A stretch of 64,000 nucleotides of DNA from Streptomyces sp. CB01201 (GCF_002803085.1 NZ_NNBJ01000021.1:1-64000), one strand, 5' to 3'; counted from the stretch's first letter, positions 45,757 to 54,517 are shown. Notes: a model not told the origin generated them from the letters alone. Made by a program: numbers and translations.

Positions 45757-46392
45757 TCAGGCTGGTCGATCGGAGGCGTATCGAGCGAGCGTGGTCTCCA
45801 CTGCCTGCTCGACGGCGTAGCGGATGTCAGAGGCTGAGGGGTTCCAGTCGGTCAGCAGCATGCGGGGCCACAGGACGTAGTTGGCGATCATTCCGAGGAA
45901 CTGGTTGGCGGCGCTCTCGGCGTCCGGAACGTCGGCGTTGCCGGCCTCGTGCTCCGACTCCAGGTAGTGCTGGACCGAGGTGAAGTAGGGCAGCTTGCCC
46001 AGCTGGAACTGCATCTGCCCCAGTTCGGGGAAGCGGGGCAGCTCGGCGATGACGATGCGGAACAGGGCTGTCATTTCGGGCCGGCCGATCAGGTCGGCGT
46101 AGCGGTGGCCGATGGACGTCAGGCCGGAACGGAGGTCGCCGGCCTGAGGGCGCGCGACGGCGCCCGCGGCGTCACGCTGCCAGGACTCGGTGACGATGGC
46201 CTCGAAGAGAGCTGCCTTGGTGGGGAACTGCTTGAACAGGGTGGACTTCGAGACGGCCGCCCCTTCGGCAATGCGCGCAAGGGAAGTGCCGTCGTAGCCG
46301 CGCTTCAGGAAGAGGTCCGTGGCTGCGGAGATGATCGCCTCACGTTTCTGCTGGGCGAGACGGCGGTGGTGTGCGGAGAGCTCTGCTGCCAT
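45757..46392 (-). CDS. TetR-family repressor
   Basis: The 211-residue protein has an N-terminal HTH (AISAATDLFLKRGYDGT-type helix, then AEGAAVSKSTLFKQFPTKAA) and a C-terminal ligand-binding domain. It is divergent from an SDR gene, and two perfect palindromes lie between the two start codons, so it very probably represses itself and the SDR gene until a small-molecule ligand binds. Confidence 0.9.
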   Translation of the reverse strand: MAAELSAHHRRLAQQKREAIISAATDLFLKRGYDGTSLARIAEGAAVSKSTLFKQFPTKAALFEAIVTESWQRDAAGAVARPQAGDLRSGLTSIGHRYADLIGRPEMTALFRIVIAELPRFPELGQMQFQLGKLPYFTSVQHYLESEHEAGNADVPDAESAANQFLGMIANYVLWPRMLLTDWNPSASDIRYAVEQAVETTLARYASDRPA

Positions 46393-46414
46393 GGGTGCAG
46401 TATGCCGCAGTTCC

Positions 46415-46438
46415 GAGGCGAGTCACTTGACTCGCCTC
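46415..46438. promoter_or_regulatory. TetR operator, copy 1
   Basis: Perfect palindrome: GAGGCGAGTC, 4-nt spacer ACTT, GACTCGCCTC. It lies 23 bp upstream of the TetR start codon. Confidence 0.8.
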
Positions 46439-46463
46439 TTTTGGTATGCCTACGCTGCAGGAG

Positions 46464-46489
46464 AAAGGCGAGTCGACCGACTCGCCTTT
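46464..46489. promoter_or_regulatory. TetR operator, copy 2
   Basis: Perfect palindrome: AAAGGCGAGTC, 4-nt spacer GACC, GACTCGCCTTT. Same core as copy 1, placed on the SDR side of the divergent promoter region. Confidence 0.8.
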
Positions 46490-46539
46490 GATGGCGGTGC
46501 CTGATGCCTCTCTGGTGCCGTGCGATGAGGGAGCAGCTG

Positions 46540-47298
46540 ATGACAGCCGACAGGATCGCTTTGGTGACCGGTGCGAACCGTGGTCTGGGTAGGAGTACAG
46601 CGCTTGCTCTGGCTGCGCGCGGGGTGCGGGTCGTGGTGACTCATCGTGGTGACGTGGCTGGGGTCGAGGAGACTGTGCGGCACGTGCACGCCGCGGGCGG
46701 GACTGCTGCTGGGGTGCGTCTCGATATCAGCGACATCTCCTCTTTCGGAGCCTTCACCTCCGAGGTGAGCGCACTGCTTGAGCGCTGGGGGGCCTCGCGG
46801 CTCGACATCGTGGTCAACAATGCGGGCGTTGGCGTTTTCGGTCCGCTGGAGGCGGTCACGGCCGAAGACTTCGACACGGTGTTCGGCACGAACGTGCGGG
46901 GCACGTTCTTCCTCATCCAGTCGGTTGTGCCGCTGCTGGCGCAGGGCGCCCGGGTCATCAACGTCTCGTCGTCGTTGACTCGCCACACCAGTCCCGCGAC
47001 GTCGGTCTACTCCGCTTCGAAGGCCGCCGTCGAGGCTCTGAGCCGCACTCTGGCCGCAGAGCTTGGCCCCCGCGGTATTCGGGTCAACTCCGTTGCCCCG
47101 GGGCCGACCGCCACCGACTTCAACGGCGGGGCCATGCGGGATGACGTCGGTATGCGCCAGGGGCTGGCCGACCAGACCGCGCTCGGCCGTGTCGGCGAAC
47201 CCGAGGAGATCGGCGACGCCATAGCCAGCCTGGCGGAGGAGGACCTGCGCTGGATGACGGGCCAGCGCGTCGAGGTCTCCGGCGGCTTTCTCCTCTGA
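46540..47298 (+). CDS. short-chain dehydrogenase/reductase
   Basis: The protein has 252 residues from the ATG at 46,540, which has GAGGGAG upstream. The Rossmann motif TGANRGLG, NNAGV, catalytic Ser in VINVSSS, YSASK and the C-terminal SGGF are all present: a classical NAD(P)-dependent SDR with intact Ser-Tyr-Lys. It is controlled by the divergent TetR gene. Its stop codon lies inside the left end of the following mobile element. Confidence 0.9.
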   Translation: MTADRIALVTGANRGLGRSTALALAARGVRVVVTHRGDVAGVEETVRHVHAAGGTAAGVRLDISDISSFGAFTSEVSALLERWGASRLDIVVNNAGVGVFGPLEAVTAEDFDTVFGTNVRGTFFLIQSVVPLLAQGARVINVSSSLTRHTSPATSVYSASKAAVEALSRTLAAELGPRGIRVNSVAPGPTATDFNGGAMRDDVGMRQGLADQTALGRVGEPEEIGDAIASLAEEDLRWMTGQRVEVSGGFLL

Positions 47299-47355
47299 GA
47301 CCGCGTTTGAGATCTGGGTCGGTGGCCTCTCGGAGGGTGCCCTAGGCTCGGTCAG

Positions 47356-47760
47356 GTGATCTTCGACAGCTTTCGCTTCGTCGGCGACTTCAGGGAGCTG
47401 GAGTACGGCAGTCCGGACGGGCCGTCGATCCGGGCTGCTGTGCGGACGGCTGCGTCTGAGTATGAAGGCGATCTGGTTCGGTACTTGCGCGCCGGCACGA
47501 CCTTGGTCGCCACGCCTTCGGCTGTGCCTGATGTGCTGAGCGAGAGTGCTGCCTTCATAGGAGGGCTGCACCTGTTCACGGACGGACAGTGGCTGTGGTA
47601 CTCCGACTTGGCCCATTACGTGGGGCTCTACCACGTGGCGCTCGACCCAGCGTTCGTCGAGCACGCGCGCAGCAACAACTGGACCGTTCCGCAGGTCAGC
47701 GACGAGCGCGTCGAAGAGATGGTGACGTGGCTCATCGGAGACGAGAACGAGCTGGGTTGA
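47356..47760 (+). CDS. hypothetical protein inside the element
   Basis: The protein has 134 residues from a GTG at 47,356. It is acidic, with many aromatic residues (FIGGLHLFTDGQWLWYSDL, AHYVGLYHVALDPAFVEHA), no membrane segment and no domain recognised; the style is that of small immunity-type proteins. It sits between the inverted ends and is convergent with the dead transposase. A passenger or simply captured gene. Confidence 0.6.
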   Translation: MIFDSFRFVGDFRELEYGSPDGPSIRAAVRTAASEYEGDLVRYLRAGTTLVATPSAVPDVLSESAAFIGGLHLFTDGQWLWYSDLAHYVGLYHVALDPAFVEHARSNNWTVPQVSDERVEEMVTWLIGDENELG

Positions 47761-47782
47761 TGTGGCTACCCACGCCTCACTG

Positions 47783-48654
47783 TCAGGCCGAGGTTCGGGT
47801 CGGCGGGCGCCGACCCGCTCGGGAAACCGGCCCCACCCTGGTCAGGCGGCGGACCATGATGCCGATCATCGCCCACCGGATCATCGTCTCGAAATGGGCG
47901 GGGCTGGTCTCGTAGTCGCGGGCCAGGCGCCGGTGGGCGGTCAGCCACGAGAAGGTACGTTCTACCGCCCACCGCTTCGGCTGGACTTGGAAGCCCCGTT
48001 GGCCGGGGTCCTTGCGGACGACCTCCAGCTCGCGGCCATGCACGGTAGTGGTCCAGTCGACAAGGCGGCCGGTGAAGCCCTGATCTGCCCAGATCTTCTT
48101 GACACTCGGGGGGCGAGACGGGTCCACAGCAGTGGTCGGCGGGCGCCGTCGCGGTCCTGGACACTGGCCGCGACGACGTATACGGCCAGGAGCAGGCCGA
48201 GGGTGTCGGTGACGTTGGACCTCTTGCGGCCCCTGACCTTTTTGCCCGCGTCGAATCCCCTGGTCACGGCGGGGACGGTGCCGGCCGTGCGGACGGACTG
48301 CGAGTCGATCAGACCCGCGCTCGGCTCCGCGTTGCGGCCGTCAGCCTCACGAACCCTGCCGCGCACGGCGTCATGGATGCGCTCGACGGTGCCGTCGTCG
48401 TGCCACCACGTGAAGTACCAGTAGACCGTCGGCCACGGCGCGAAGTCCTTCGGCAGTTGCCGTCAAGCACGGCCAGTCCGCACGACATAGAAGATCGCGT
48501 CCGCGATCCGCCGCCGCGGATGCTTCTCCCGCCTACCGCCCTTGGGCCCCACCCGCGCGGGTGGCAGCAATGGTTCCACCAACGCCCACTGCTCGTCCGT
48601 CAAGTCTGACGGATACCCACCCCCAGCACCGCTCACGAGATGCTCAACGACCAC
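47783..48654 (-). pseudogene. IS5-type transposase, nonsense and frameshift
   Basis: The N-terminus (YPSDLTDEQWALVEPLLPPA) reaches VVRTG, then a TGA replaces the expected Trp codon. Homology continues as GLIDSQSVRTAGTVPAVTRG and NVTDTLGLLLAVYVVAASVQ in the same frame, and the C-terminal part (KKIWADQGFTGRLVDW, KRWAVERTFSWLTAHRRLAR) lies in another frame. At least two disabling changes make it inactive. Confidence 0.85.
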
Positions 48655-48825
48655 ACCAGCAACGAGTCGCTCCAGATCTCAAACGCGGTCTGAGTGACCT
48701 GACGGGACTGTCCCGGGCCGCGGCGGATTCATTCCGCACCGGTTGCGTCCTCGTTCAATGAGCGGCTGCCCGCTGGAATCAAGCATCCAGCGGGCAGCTG
48801 CTCTATGCGTTTCAACTGTCAAGTC

Positions 48826-49428
48826 CTACCCCAAGTGGACGCGCCACTCAAGCATCCGTCCCTCATGCAGAGAAGGAGCTCGGGGTATGGCGGTCACCGG
48901 AGTCTGGTTCTCCAGTGCGATACACAGATCCGCCAACATGAGGTCCAGGCGCGGCCACAGCATGCGGTATTCGGGATCCCCGAACGACATCTCTCCGATT
49001 TCTCCAGCAAATTGATATCGGTGGTCCATGAAGAGCAGGTCACCCGATACGTTCTGGGCCAGCGGCACCCATCGGCTGTCGGCGATGCGGCCTTCGACCA
49101 GCTCCTCCTCGCCCTCGTTGCGCGCATCCTCCACCATCGACACGAGGTCGCGATGGGCTTCCTGTATTCCGTCGACATCCAGAACGCTGTAGCCGAGGAG
49201 GAAAGCCCCGGGTTCCGTGCTCGCTCGCCGCATTTTTACACCGTTGTGCAATCGGAGGAGTTCCACCATGTCTTGGTGTAGAGGGAAGCCAAGACCGTCT
49301 TCCAAGTGCTTGACGTCATCCTTCGAGGCCCCCAATCGCAACGATGCATGGTCTTCGGGGGCGTGCTCGGCCAGCCAGGTCTCGAAGCGATGCCACAGGT
49401 GCGTGAGGCCAGACATTTCAGTTCCCAT
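48826..49428 (-). CDS. SMI1/KNR4 (SUKH-1) family protein
   Basis: The protein has about 200 residues from an ATG at 49,428 (or 49,416). It contains LRLGASKDDVKHLEDGLGF, LLRLHNGVKMRR, LLGYSVLDVDGI and a SRWVPLAQNVSGDLLFMD segment, the order of SUKH-1 domains. Probably an immunity protein against a toxin not seen here. It lies between two mobile elements. The open frame continues upstream with poor composition. Confidence 0.8.
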   Translation of the reverse strand: MGTEMSGLTHLWHRFETWLAEHAPEDHASLRLGASKDDVKHLEDGLGFPLHQDMVELLRLHNGVKMRRASTEPGAFLLGYSVLDVDGIQEAHRDLVSMVEDARNEGEEELVEGRIADSRWVPLAQNVSGDLLFMDHRYQFAGEIGEMSFGDPEYRMLWPRLDLMLADLCIALENQTPVTAIPRAPSLHEGRMLEWRVHLG

Positions 49429-49639
49429 GCCAACTTCTATAGCATGACAGCCTTTTCGACAGTCAGGTGCTACCCCACTGTTGGCATGTAGGGGAGTGGC
49501 ACCCATCAAACGCCTACAAGCCGGGCTGCCAAGCCGGGCTGCCGTGCCAGGTCCAGAGTGCCGACCTGTCCGTGATGCGGACCTTGGCGAGTGTCCCCCC
49601 CTGGTCCGGGTGAAGGCGAGCAGAAAGGCTGGGCGAGCA

Positions 49640-49732
49640 GAAGGGCTATCGGACGCGCCACGTCCTGGCTCGCCTGCTGCCGACGACTCCACCGCCGCTC
49701 CGAACGCAAGGTCGAGCGCTTCCTGGCTCCGC
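49640..49732 (+). pseudogene. IS5-type transposase C-terminal scrap
   Basis: The stretch reads SWLACCRRLHRRSERKVERF, followed by LA, after which homology stops exactly at the left end of the next mobile element. It matches the tail of the IS5-type transposase at 55,217-56,082 (SWLNGCRRLHRRYERKPEHF), so it is a remnant of a related copy that has been cut. Confidence 0.6.
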
Positions 49733-49854
49733 CTAAGGGTTGTCCCGCAACTGCCCTGCTGGCCTCCGGTCGCCGTGGCAGACGCCGGAAACCGGGTACA
49801 GCAGGCCATGGACGCCTGGCATCATGGCTCGCGTGATCATTTGTCGAAAGGCCG

Positions 49855-50325
49855 ATGCCGCGTAGACGGCCGCGCGCACTGCGCGTTGAACAACCGGTCT
49901 CCCGTGTCTGGGGGCCGACCCCACCGTTCCGGATCCATAGGCTCTCCGCCCGGGCGAGCCATGCCGTGCAGCGGGCCGAGCACCTGAGCGGCAGCTTCTA
50001 CATTCACCCCGGTGCCACCGACCGTGCGTTGCGGCGGTATCGCGAGTTCCTCCACCCACCGGGCAGACGTCCGTTGTACCCGCGGGAGTCGTTCTGCTCG
50101 TGCACCTGGTGCTCCTTCGACGACGTCAGACATGCACGCGACGTGCTGGAGGAAATCCTGGAGCGGCTGCCGGAACGAGCCCGTGCCGAGCTGGGCCGGC
50201 TCGTGAAGCCTATGGATGCGGTGTTCTTGCGCCGTACTCTGCCGGACCCGTTCGTGCACCGGCGCCAGTGGCGGACACAGTGCTGGTGGTACCGCCGCCT
50301 GGCCGACAGGTCGGAGTGGGGGTGA
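49855..50325 (+). CDS. hypothetical protein inside the element
   Basis: The 156-residue frame has better composition in the C-terminal two-thirds (ARDVLEEILERLPERARAEL, then DAVFLRRTLPDPF and a basic tail QCWWYRRLADRSEWG). The N-terminal part is Arg/Pro-rich and the true start may be further in. Related small Streptomyces proteins are uncharacterised. It is co-oriented with the transposase. Confidence 0.5.
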   Translation: MPRRRPRALRVEQPVSRVWGPTPPFRIHRLSARASHAVQRAEHLSGSFYIHPGATDRALRRYREFLHPPGRRPLYPRESFCSCTWCSFDDVRHARDVLEEILERLPERARAELGRLVKPMDAVFLRRTLPDPFVHRRQWRTQCWWYRRLADRSEWG

Positions 50326-50357
50326 CGGACCCCGTGGTCGCCCCGTGACAAGATGGG

Positions 50358-51137
50358 ATGGTCACAGCCATGGGTGTTGTGATCACGGGGTCGGAGTCGT
50401 CCGGGATAGCCCCGTTCACCGGGCTGAGCTCGCACGGCTTCCGCAAGCTGATCACGGTCCTCCGCCGCGAAGGTGCCGACACCATGCGGCCGGGCCGGCC
50501 CTGGAGTCTTTCGCTGGAGGACCGGGTCCTGCTGGTCGCGGCCTACTGGCGGACCAACCTGACTCTGCGGCAGATCGCGCCGCTGTTCGGTGTGTCCAAG
50601 TCGGCGGCCGACCGAATCGTGGACCACATCGCCCCATTGCTCGCACTGAAGCAACGGAAGCGGTTCGCCAAGGACACGGTGCTGATCGTCGATGGCACCC
50701 TCGTCCCCACCCGGGACCACGTCATTGCCGCGAAGTCGAAGAACTACCGGTACTCCACAAACCACCAAGTCGTCGTCGACGCCGACACGCGCTTGGTCGT
50801 CGCAGTCGGCAAGCCCCTGCCCGGCAACCGCAACGACTGCAGGGCATGGACGGAGTCCGGCGCGAAGGACGCCGTCGGCAGGACGACCACGATCGCCGAC
50901 GGCGGTTACCCGGGCACCGGCCTGGTCATCCCGCACCGCCGCCCCAAAGGCGGCGAACTCACCGACTGGCAGACCGAGCACAACCACGATCACAAGAAGG
51001 TTCGCGCCCGAGTCGAGCACGTCTATGCCCGCATGAAGAACTGGAAGATCCTCCGCGACTGCCGTCTCAAGGGCGACGGCGTCCACCACGCCATGCTGGG
51101 CATCGCCCACCTCCACAACCTCGTCCAAGCCGCGTAA
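50358..51137 (+). CDS. IS5-family (DDE_Tnp_4) transposase
   Basis: The 259-residue protein has an HTH-containing N-terminus (FTGLSSHGFRKLITVLR, LTLRQIAPLFGVSKSAADR) followed by the DDE nuclease: LIVDGTLVPTRDH (first Asp), a central segment with DGGYPG (second Asp) and RARVEHVYARMKNWKIL (Glu). The reading frame is uninterrupted and all three acidic residues are present, so it could be active. A start at 50,373 (GVVITGSE) is also possible. Confidence 0.9.
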   Translation: MVTAMGVVITGSESSGIAPFTGLSSHGFRKLITVLRREGADTMRPGRPWSLSLEDRVLLVAAYWRTNLTLRQIAPLFGVSKSAADRIVDHIAPLLALKQRKRFAKDTVLIVDGTLVPTRDHVIAAKSKNYRYSTNHQVVVDADTRLVVAVGKPLPGNRNDCRAWTESGAKDAVGRTTTIADGGYPGTGLVIPHRRPKGGELTDWQTEHNHDHKKVRARVEHVYARMKNWKILRDCRLKGDGVHHAMLGIAHLHNLVQAA

Positions 51138-51251
51138 CGGACCCCATCGACGGCCAGTCGTTCTTGTCCTAACCCGCCCAAAGATCAGTTACGGGACAGC
51201 CCTTAGTCTGTGATTTTCTGACGGGAAGTAGAAGGCAGTGAGGAGCGACAC

Positions 51252-51809
51252 TTGAAGGAAGTTTCCTACCAGAGTCGGCGGAACCGCGAGGTCGAGCTCT
51301 GCCCCAAACCGGGCCTGCCGACCTTGGTCGAGTTCCAGGCAAGGAATGCGTGGAACAGTGCGTTTTTCGTCGGTGGCATTGCAAGATCCGCTGGACGCGA
51401 GGATCGAGAACCTGCCTCCATCAGCACGTGGGGCCGCAAGCCCTACCGGTTTCTGCTTGAGCCGAGATTCACCCACGTATTCGTGACACGGCTCTCGGGC
51501 TCGAAGAGTGGCGGGGGGATCGCGCGTTGGCGCCTTCGCGCCATACCTGCCAGCGCCGCCCGAATCCTGTCTTCCGTAGAGGTCGGGCTGGCGACAGACG
51601 TGGTTCGCTGCACCACTGCGGCCCGCTCCGTCAGCTACGAATTATCTCCGAAGGCGGCCACCCAAGACATCAACATCTTGCACATCCCCGAAAATGGGAA
51701 GAAAGTGACCGAATTGATCGACCGGGCGATGATTCGAGGCACTTTTAAGATACCGGGACCTGGATATCTCCAAATCGAAACGCCTGGCCCATGGGAGATC
51801 AGACTGTAA
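51252..51809 (+). CDS. hypothetical protein
   Basis: The protein has 185 residues from a TTG at 51,252 with AGGAG upstream. It is basic and beta-rich (LVEFQARNAWNSAFFVGG, SFLLEPRFTHVFVTRLSG-like segment, FKIPGPGYLQIETPGPWEI). Its G+C is slightly lower than the neighbours, as for an acquired gene. No domain recognised. It stands alone and is followed by a hairpin. Confidence 0.6.
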   Translation: MKEVSYQSRRNREVELCPKPGLPTLVEFQARNAWNSAFFVGGIARSAGREDREPASISTWGRKPYRFLLEPRFTHVFVTRLSGSKSGGGIARWRLRAIPASAARILSSVEVGLATDVVRCTTAARSVSYELSPKAATQDINILHIPENGKKVTELIDRAMIRGTFKIPGPGYLQIETPGPWEIRL

Positions 51810-51826
51810 TCACGAAGCCAAACAAA

Positions 51827-51858
51827 GGATCCGCCCGCTCTTCGTCGCAGGCGGATCC
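51827..51858 (+). terminator. hairpin downstream of the hypothetical gene
   Basis: Perfect 9-bp arms GGATCCGCC (51,827-51,835) and GGCGGATCC (51,850-51,858) with a 14-nt loop, 15 bp after the stop. No U-run follows. Likely terminator, possibly serving both directions. Confidence 0.65.
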
Positions 51859-51873
51859 CTTAAGAGCGTCGAC

Positions 51874-52083
51874 TCATGGCTCGGGCACGCAGAGGACAGC
51901 ATCTTGAACGTCGAATGCGAACTCGTATACGTCGCGCATTCTCTCAACGACAGCAAGCCCGAGGCGATGCTTCCCGGAGTCGGTCTGGCGATGGCCGGAC
52001 GGCCGGCGCCCGGCTGGGCGCGAGTTGTACATGAGGTCGCTGGAAACCTGACCCGGTAGCCTCAGCCACTTTACCGGGCGCAA
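51874..52083 (-). CDS. small hypothetical protein or gene remnant
   Basis: The 69-residue frame is best from about residue 38 (HRLGLAVVERMRDVYEFAF, then DVQDAVLCVPEP). Composition suggests the C-terminal end of a larger helix/strand protein, so it may be a fragment. It ends 15 bp from the hairpin. Confidence 0.35.
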   Translation of the reverse strand: MRPVKWLRLPGQVSSDLMYNSRPAGRRPSGHRQTDSGKHRLGLAVVERMRDVYEFAFDVQDAVLCVPEP

Positions 52084-52087
52084 GTCA

Positions 52088-52690
52088 TTACGCGCCCAAC
52101 TCCTCAGGGTGCTGCTTCGCAGTCACTACAGCCGGCAAGCGTCCCTCAATCACTGCACGTCGCGGGAGAGACAGCCCGAAGTGCTCCTCAAGCGCCTTCA
52201 TCGTTGCTCGGACGTCGTCAAAGTCCTCCGGCTGGTCAGACATCAGCGGATCGTCAACGAGTCCCGCCTCTTCGAATGCTGGCGCCAGGAACTCCATGCC
52301 TCCATCGGGTATCTCCCCGATGTTGAAGCGGTCCACGGTGACTCCGTCGCGGTAGTACCAGACCTCGGGCGGAGGTTGGTGGGCCTTCGGCGTCAGATGC
52401 AGCACCTCCACCCCGCCGGCGGACAGATGGGGCCTGCCCCACCAGCCGGCCGAGGGGGCGATCGGCTCCACCGCGAATGACCACCCACCGCACTCACCGA
52501 AGCGCGCCACGCGGGCGCACCCCTCGGAGCCGGTCATGCTGGCCGCCTCTGCTGACGTGATGTGGCCGAACGGCGTGCCTGAGGCGGCGCCGAGCCGAAC
52601 GACCAGACCTTCGGGGTCGACACCGCGTGCGAGCGTCACATTCAGACTGTGCGAGAGCCACACGTCGGCCAGCCAACTGATTCCGTCCAT
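52088..52690 (-). CDS. DUF6461-like hypothetical protein
   Basis: The 200-residue protein has WLADVWLSHSLNVTLARGVD, GWSFAVEPIAPSAGWWG and VEVLHLTPKAHQPPPEVWYY, then a C-terminal helical region (RATMKALEEHFGLSLPRRAV). The N-terminal pattern recalls DUF6461 proteins, common beside polymorphic toxin genes. Function unknown; an immunity role is possible. Confidence 0.6.
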   Translation of the reverse strand: MDGISWLADVWLSHSLNVTLARGVDPEGLVVRLGAASGTPFGHITSAEAASMTGSEGCARVARFGECGGWSFAVEPIAPSAGWWGRPHLSAGGVEVLHLTPKAHQPPPEVWYYRDGVTVDRFNIGEIPDGGMEFLAPAFEEAGLVDDPLMSDQPEDFDDVRATMKALEEHFGLSLPRRAVIEGRLPAVVTAKQHPEELGA

Positions 52691-52882
52691 GATCTCCCCC
52701 GCCTGATCAACAGGTTGAAGATTAACCGGGCCGTGGCGATGTGCTCGACAAGAAAGCCTTTGTCTTTCACGGGACGGTCACCGTCCCCGCGATCCAGCTG
52801 TGGCTCCGGTGATGATCCGCAGTGCAGTTCTTCGCGGTCCGGAGACTCCCGGGAACCATTGAGAGGTCGGTGATCGGGGAGG

Positions 52883-53731
52883 TCAGGGTTTCCAGGGGAG
52901 ACGGAGGGCTTCGAGGCCGGGGTTGTTGAGGAGGGCCTCGATCAACGGGGTGGGGCCTGCGACCTTGGTGCCGTGGAGGTCGAAGTGAGTGAAGGTGACC
53001 CAAGTCCGGTCAGCTGGCCAGATATTGGAGGGGCTGTATGCCATAAGGTCGGGATGGTGGTAGAGGTTGTGGGCGTCGCCCAGGCGGCCGGTGAGCACCA
53101 TGGGGACGTGGTAGTAGAACATGTTTCGGCAGAAGTGGACCAGGCAGCGAGTGTCAGGGCCGTCCGGGCTGTGCTCAATGAGTAGGTCGATCAGCTGGTG
53201 CCAGGTTTCCCGGTCGAGGCTGCCTTCGTTCGACCACAGGATGTTGTCCGGCCAGCTGTGGTCTTTGGAGCGCCATGAGCGCAGTTGGTATCGGTCGGGA
53301 TAGGAGCCTTCCTCGACGATCGCGTCGCCGATGCGTTCGGCCAGCTCGGACCAGCGCACGCGCTGCCAGTCAGGCCCGGGACGCGTGGCCCAGTCCGTTT
53401 CATCGTCGCAGTCGTTGGCGCCTTCCGTGCCGATCGCAGCGTCCGTGACAGCTGGAGTGGCCGGGCGTCGCGGGTCCTCGTACATGGCGTGCAGGATCCA
53501 GGCACTGTCAGGGCGAGCCGGTGGCTCGAAGCCAAGAAGGCCGTCGTCACCGGACAGCGCGGCCAGCCAGCGCGTTTCGGTCTCGGCGGGAACGCGTGCC
53601 CAGGTGGCGAATGACGCAGCCTCCTCGGGCGTCAGGAACCGCGCAGCCCTCTCGGTCTTATCCGCCACGAGGACGCTCCGCAGTGCCGGAGGCACCTCAG
53701 CCGTGTCGGGAAGGCCGTAGATATCTTGCAT
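52883..53731 (-). CDS. hypothetical protein
   Basis: The 282-residue protein has the N-terminal LRSVLVADKTERAARFLTPE, a Trp-rich middle (WQRVRWSELAERIGDAIVEE, WRSKDHSWPDNILWSNEG), then HFCRNMFYYHVPMVLTGR. It is a soluble, aromatic-rich protein without recognised motifs. The style is that of uncharacterised Streptomyces proteins near toxin/immunity loci. Confidence 0.55.
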   Translation of the reverse strand: MQDIYGLPDTAEVPPALRSVLVADKTERAARFLTPEEAASFATWARVPAETETRWLAALSGDDGLLGFEPPARPDSAWILHAMYEDPRRPATPAVTDAAIGTEGANDCDDETDWATRPGPDWQRVRWSELAERIGDAIVEEGSYPDRYQLRSWRSKDHSWPDNILWSNEGSLDRETWHQLIDLLIEHSPDGPDTRCLVHFCRNMFYYHVPMVLTGRLGDAHNLYHHPDLMAYSPSNIWPADRTWVTFTHFDLHGTKVAGPTPLIEALLNNPGLEALRLPWKP

Positions 53732-53859
53732 ACGGCCATCCTCCCAACCCGCAAGGGCCGCCCGGCGACGGTGTCGATGAGCCGGCAGATAGTGTCTGGC
53801 GGCGGCACCTACTGGTCGCGGACGTCAGGTGTCGAAGCCACCTATCGGACAGGCCCTAA

Positions 53860-54079
53860 CCCTAAGACGCCATGTCGTTTGGTGTGATCTTGCGGCAGTT
53901 TGGTGTGGTGACGACTGGGCTTGTGCAGCGGATGGTGCCGGACGGCTTGTGGGAGTTGTTCGAACGCGTGGTGCCGTCGGCGCCGGAACGTCCTCGGGGC
54001 GGTGGGCGGCGTCGGCATGGGGATCGGGAGGTGCTGGCTGTTGCGGTCATCTTCGTGGCCACCTCTGGGTGCACCTGGA
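53860..54079 (+). pseudogene. IS5-type transposase N-terminal fragment
   Basis: From ATG 53,872 the sequence is the first 70 or so residues of an IS5-type transposase (MSFGVILRQFGVVTTGLVQR, VVPSAPERP, VIFVATSGCTW) and then breaks off at 54,079. It is nearly identical, in inverted orientation, to the start of the copy at 55,217-56,094. An IS-end-like CTATCGGACAGGCCCTAA precedes it. An abortive or partly deleted copy. Confidence 0.75.
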
Positions 54080-54109
54080 TGGCGGGCTGGACGCGCCGGG
54101 CGGCTTCTG

Positions 54110-54517
54110 CTACTTGCGGTTGAGGGTTTGATCGTCCCCGTTATCAGGATCTCCCACGCTGCGTCGCATCTTCGGATGCGCCTTCGAGCCGCCGATTTCC
54201 CACGGGTTGCCGTCGCAGACGGTGGTCCAAACCTTCTGCGCTTCCTTGTCGTTGGGATACGCGCCCCACTCGCCGGTGCCGCCGCACTCCGACACCTTGT
54301 CGCCGTCGTTATTGAACTCGGCAAGGTTGGTTACGACGACGGTGCCGTCGTCCTTGAAGAGCACGGTCCCGGTATCGCCCTCGGTCCAGGTGCCTACGAT
54401 GTCGGCCCGAGCCAATGTCTGTTGCTGCCATATGCACCCCGTGGCCAGTGTCAACACCGCGACCGCCAAGACCACTCCACGCAACCCCCCAGCGACTCGC
54501 CCTCGTTCATCACGCAT
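54110..54517 (-). CDS. lipoprotein of unknown function
   Basis: The 135-residue protein has a signal peptide with lipobox (LTLATGC), then a small extracellular domain (VGTWTEGDTGTVLFKDDGTV, ECGGTGEWGAYPNDKEAQKV, WTTVCDGNPWEI) with two Cys that may pair. It resembles small actinobacterial lipoproteins of unknown role. It ends 31 bp from the transposase fragment. Confidence 0.7.
   Translation of the reverse strand: MRDERGRVAGGLRGVVLAVAVLTLATGCIWQQQTLARADIVGTWTEGDTGTVLFKDDGTVVVTNLAEFNNDGDKVSECGGTGEWGAYPNDKEAQKVWTTVCDGNPWEIGGSKAHPKMRRSVGDPDNGDDQTLNRK

Larger units (their letters stand above)
47295..48694. mobile_element. IS5-type element with extra gene between its ends
   Basis: Nearly identical inverted ends lie at 47,295-47,317 and 48,672-48,694 (22 of 23 bp; core AGACCGCGTTTGAGATCTGG). 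The 1.4-kb interval carries an unrelated 134-residue gene on the plus strand and a broken transposase on the minus strand. A normal IS of this type would be about 0.9 kb, so the extra gene is either a passenger or was trapped when a second end formed. Confidence 0.65.
49733..51206. mobile_element. IS5/DDE_Tnp_4-type element with extra gene
   Basis: Inverted ends lie at 49,733-49,753 and 51,186-51,206 (core CTAAGGGCTGTCCCGTAAC on the right; 19 of 21 bp match). The 1.47-kb interval carries an unrelated 156-residue gene and, on the same strand, an intact transposase. No internal left end was found near the transposase start, so the whole interval may be one unit. Confidence 0.6.
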
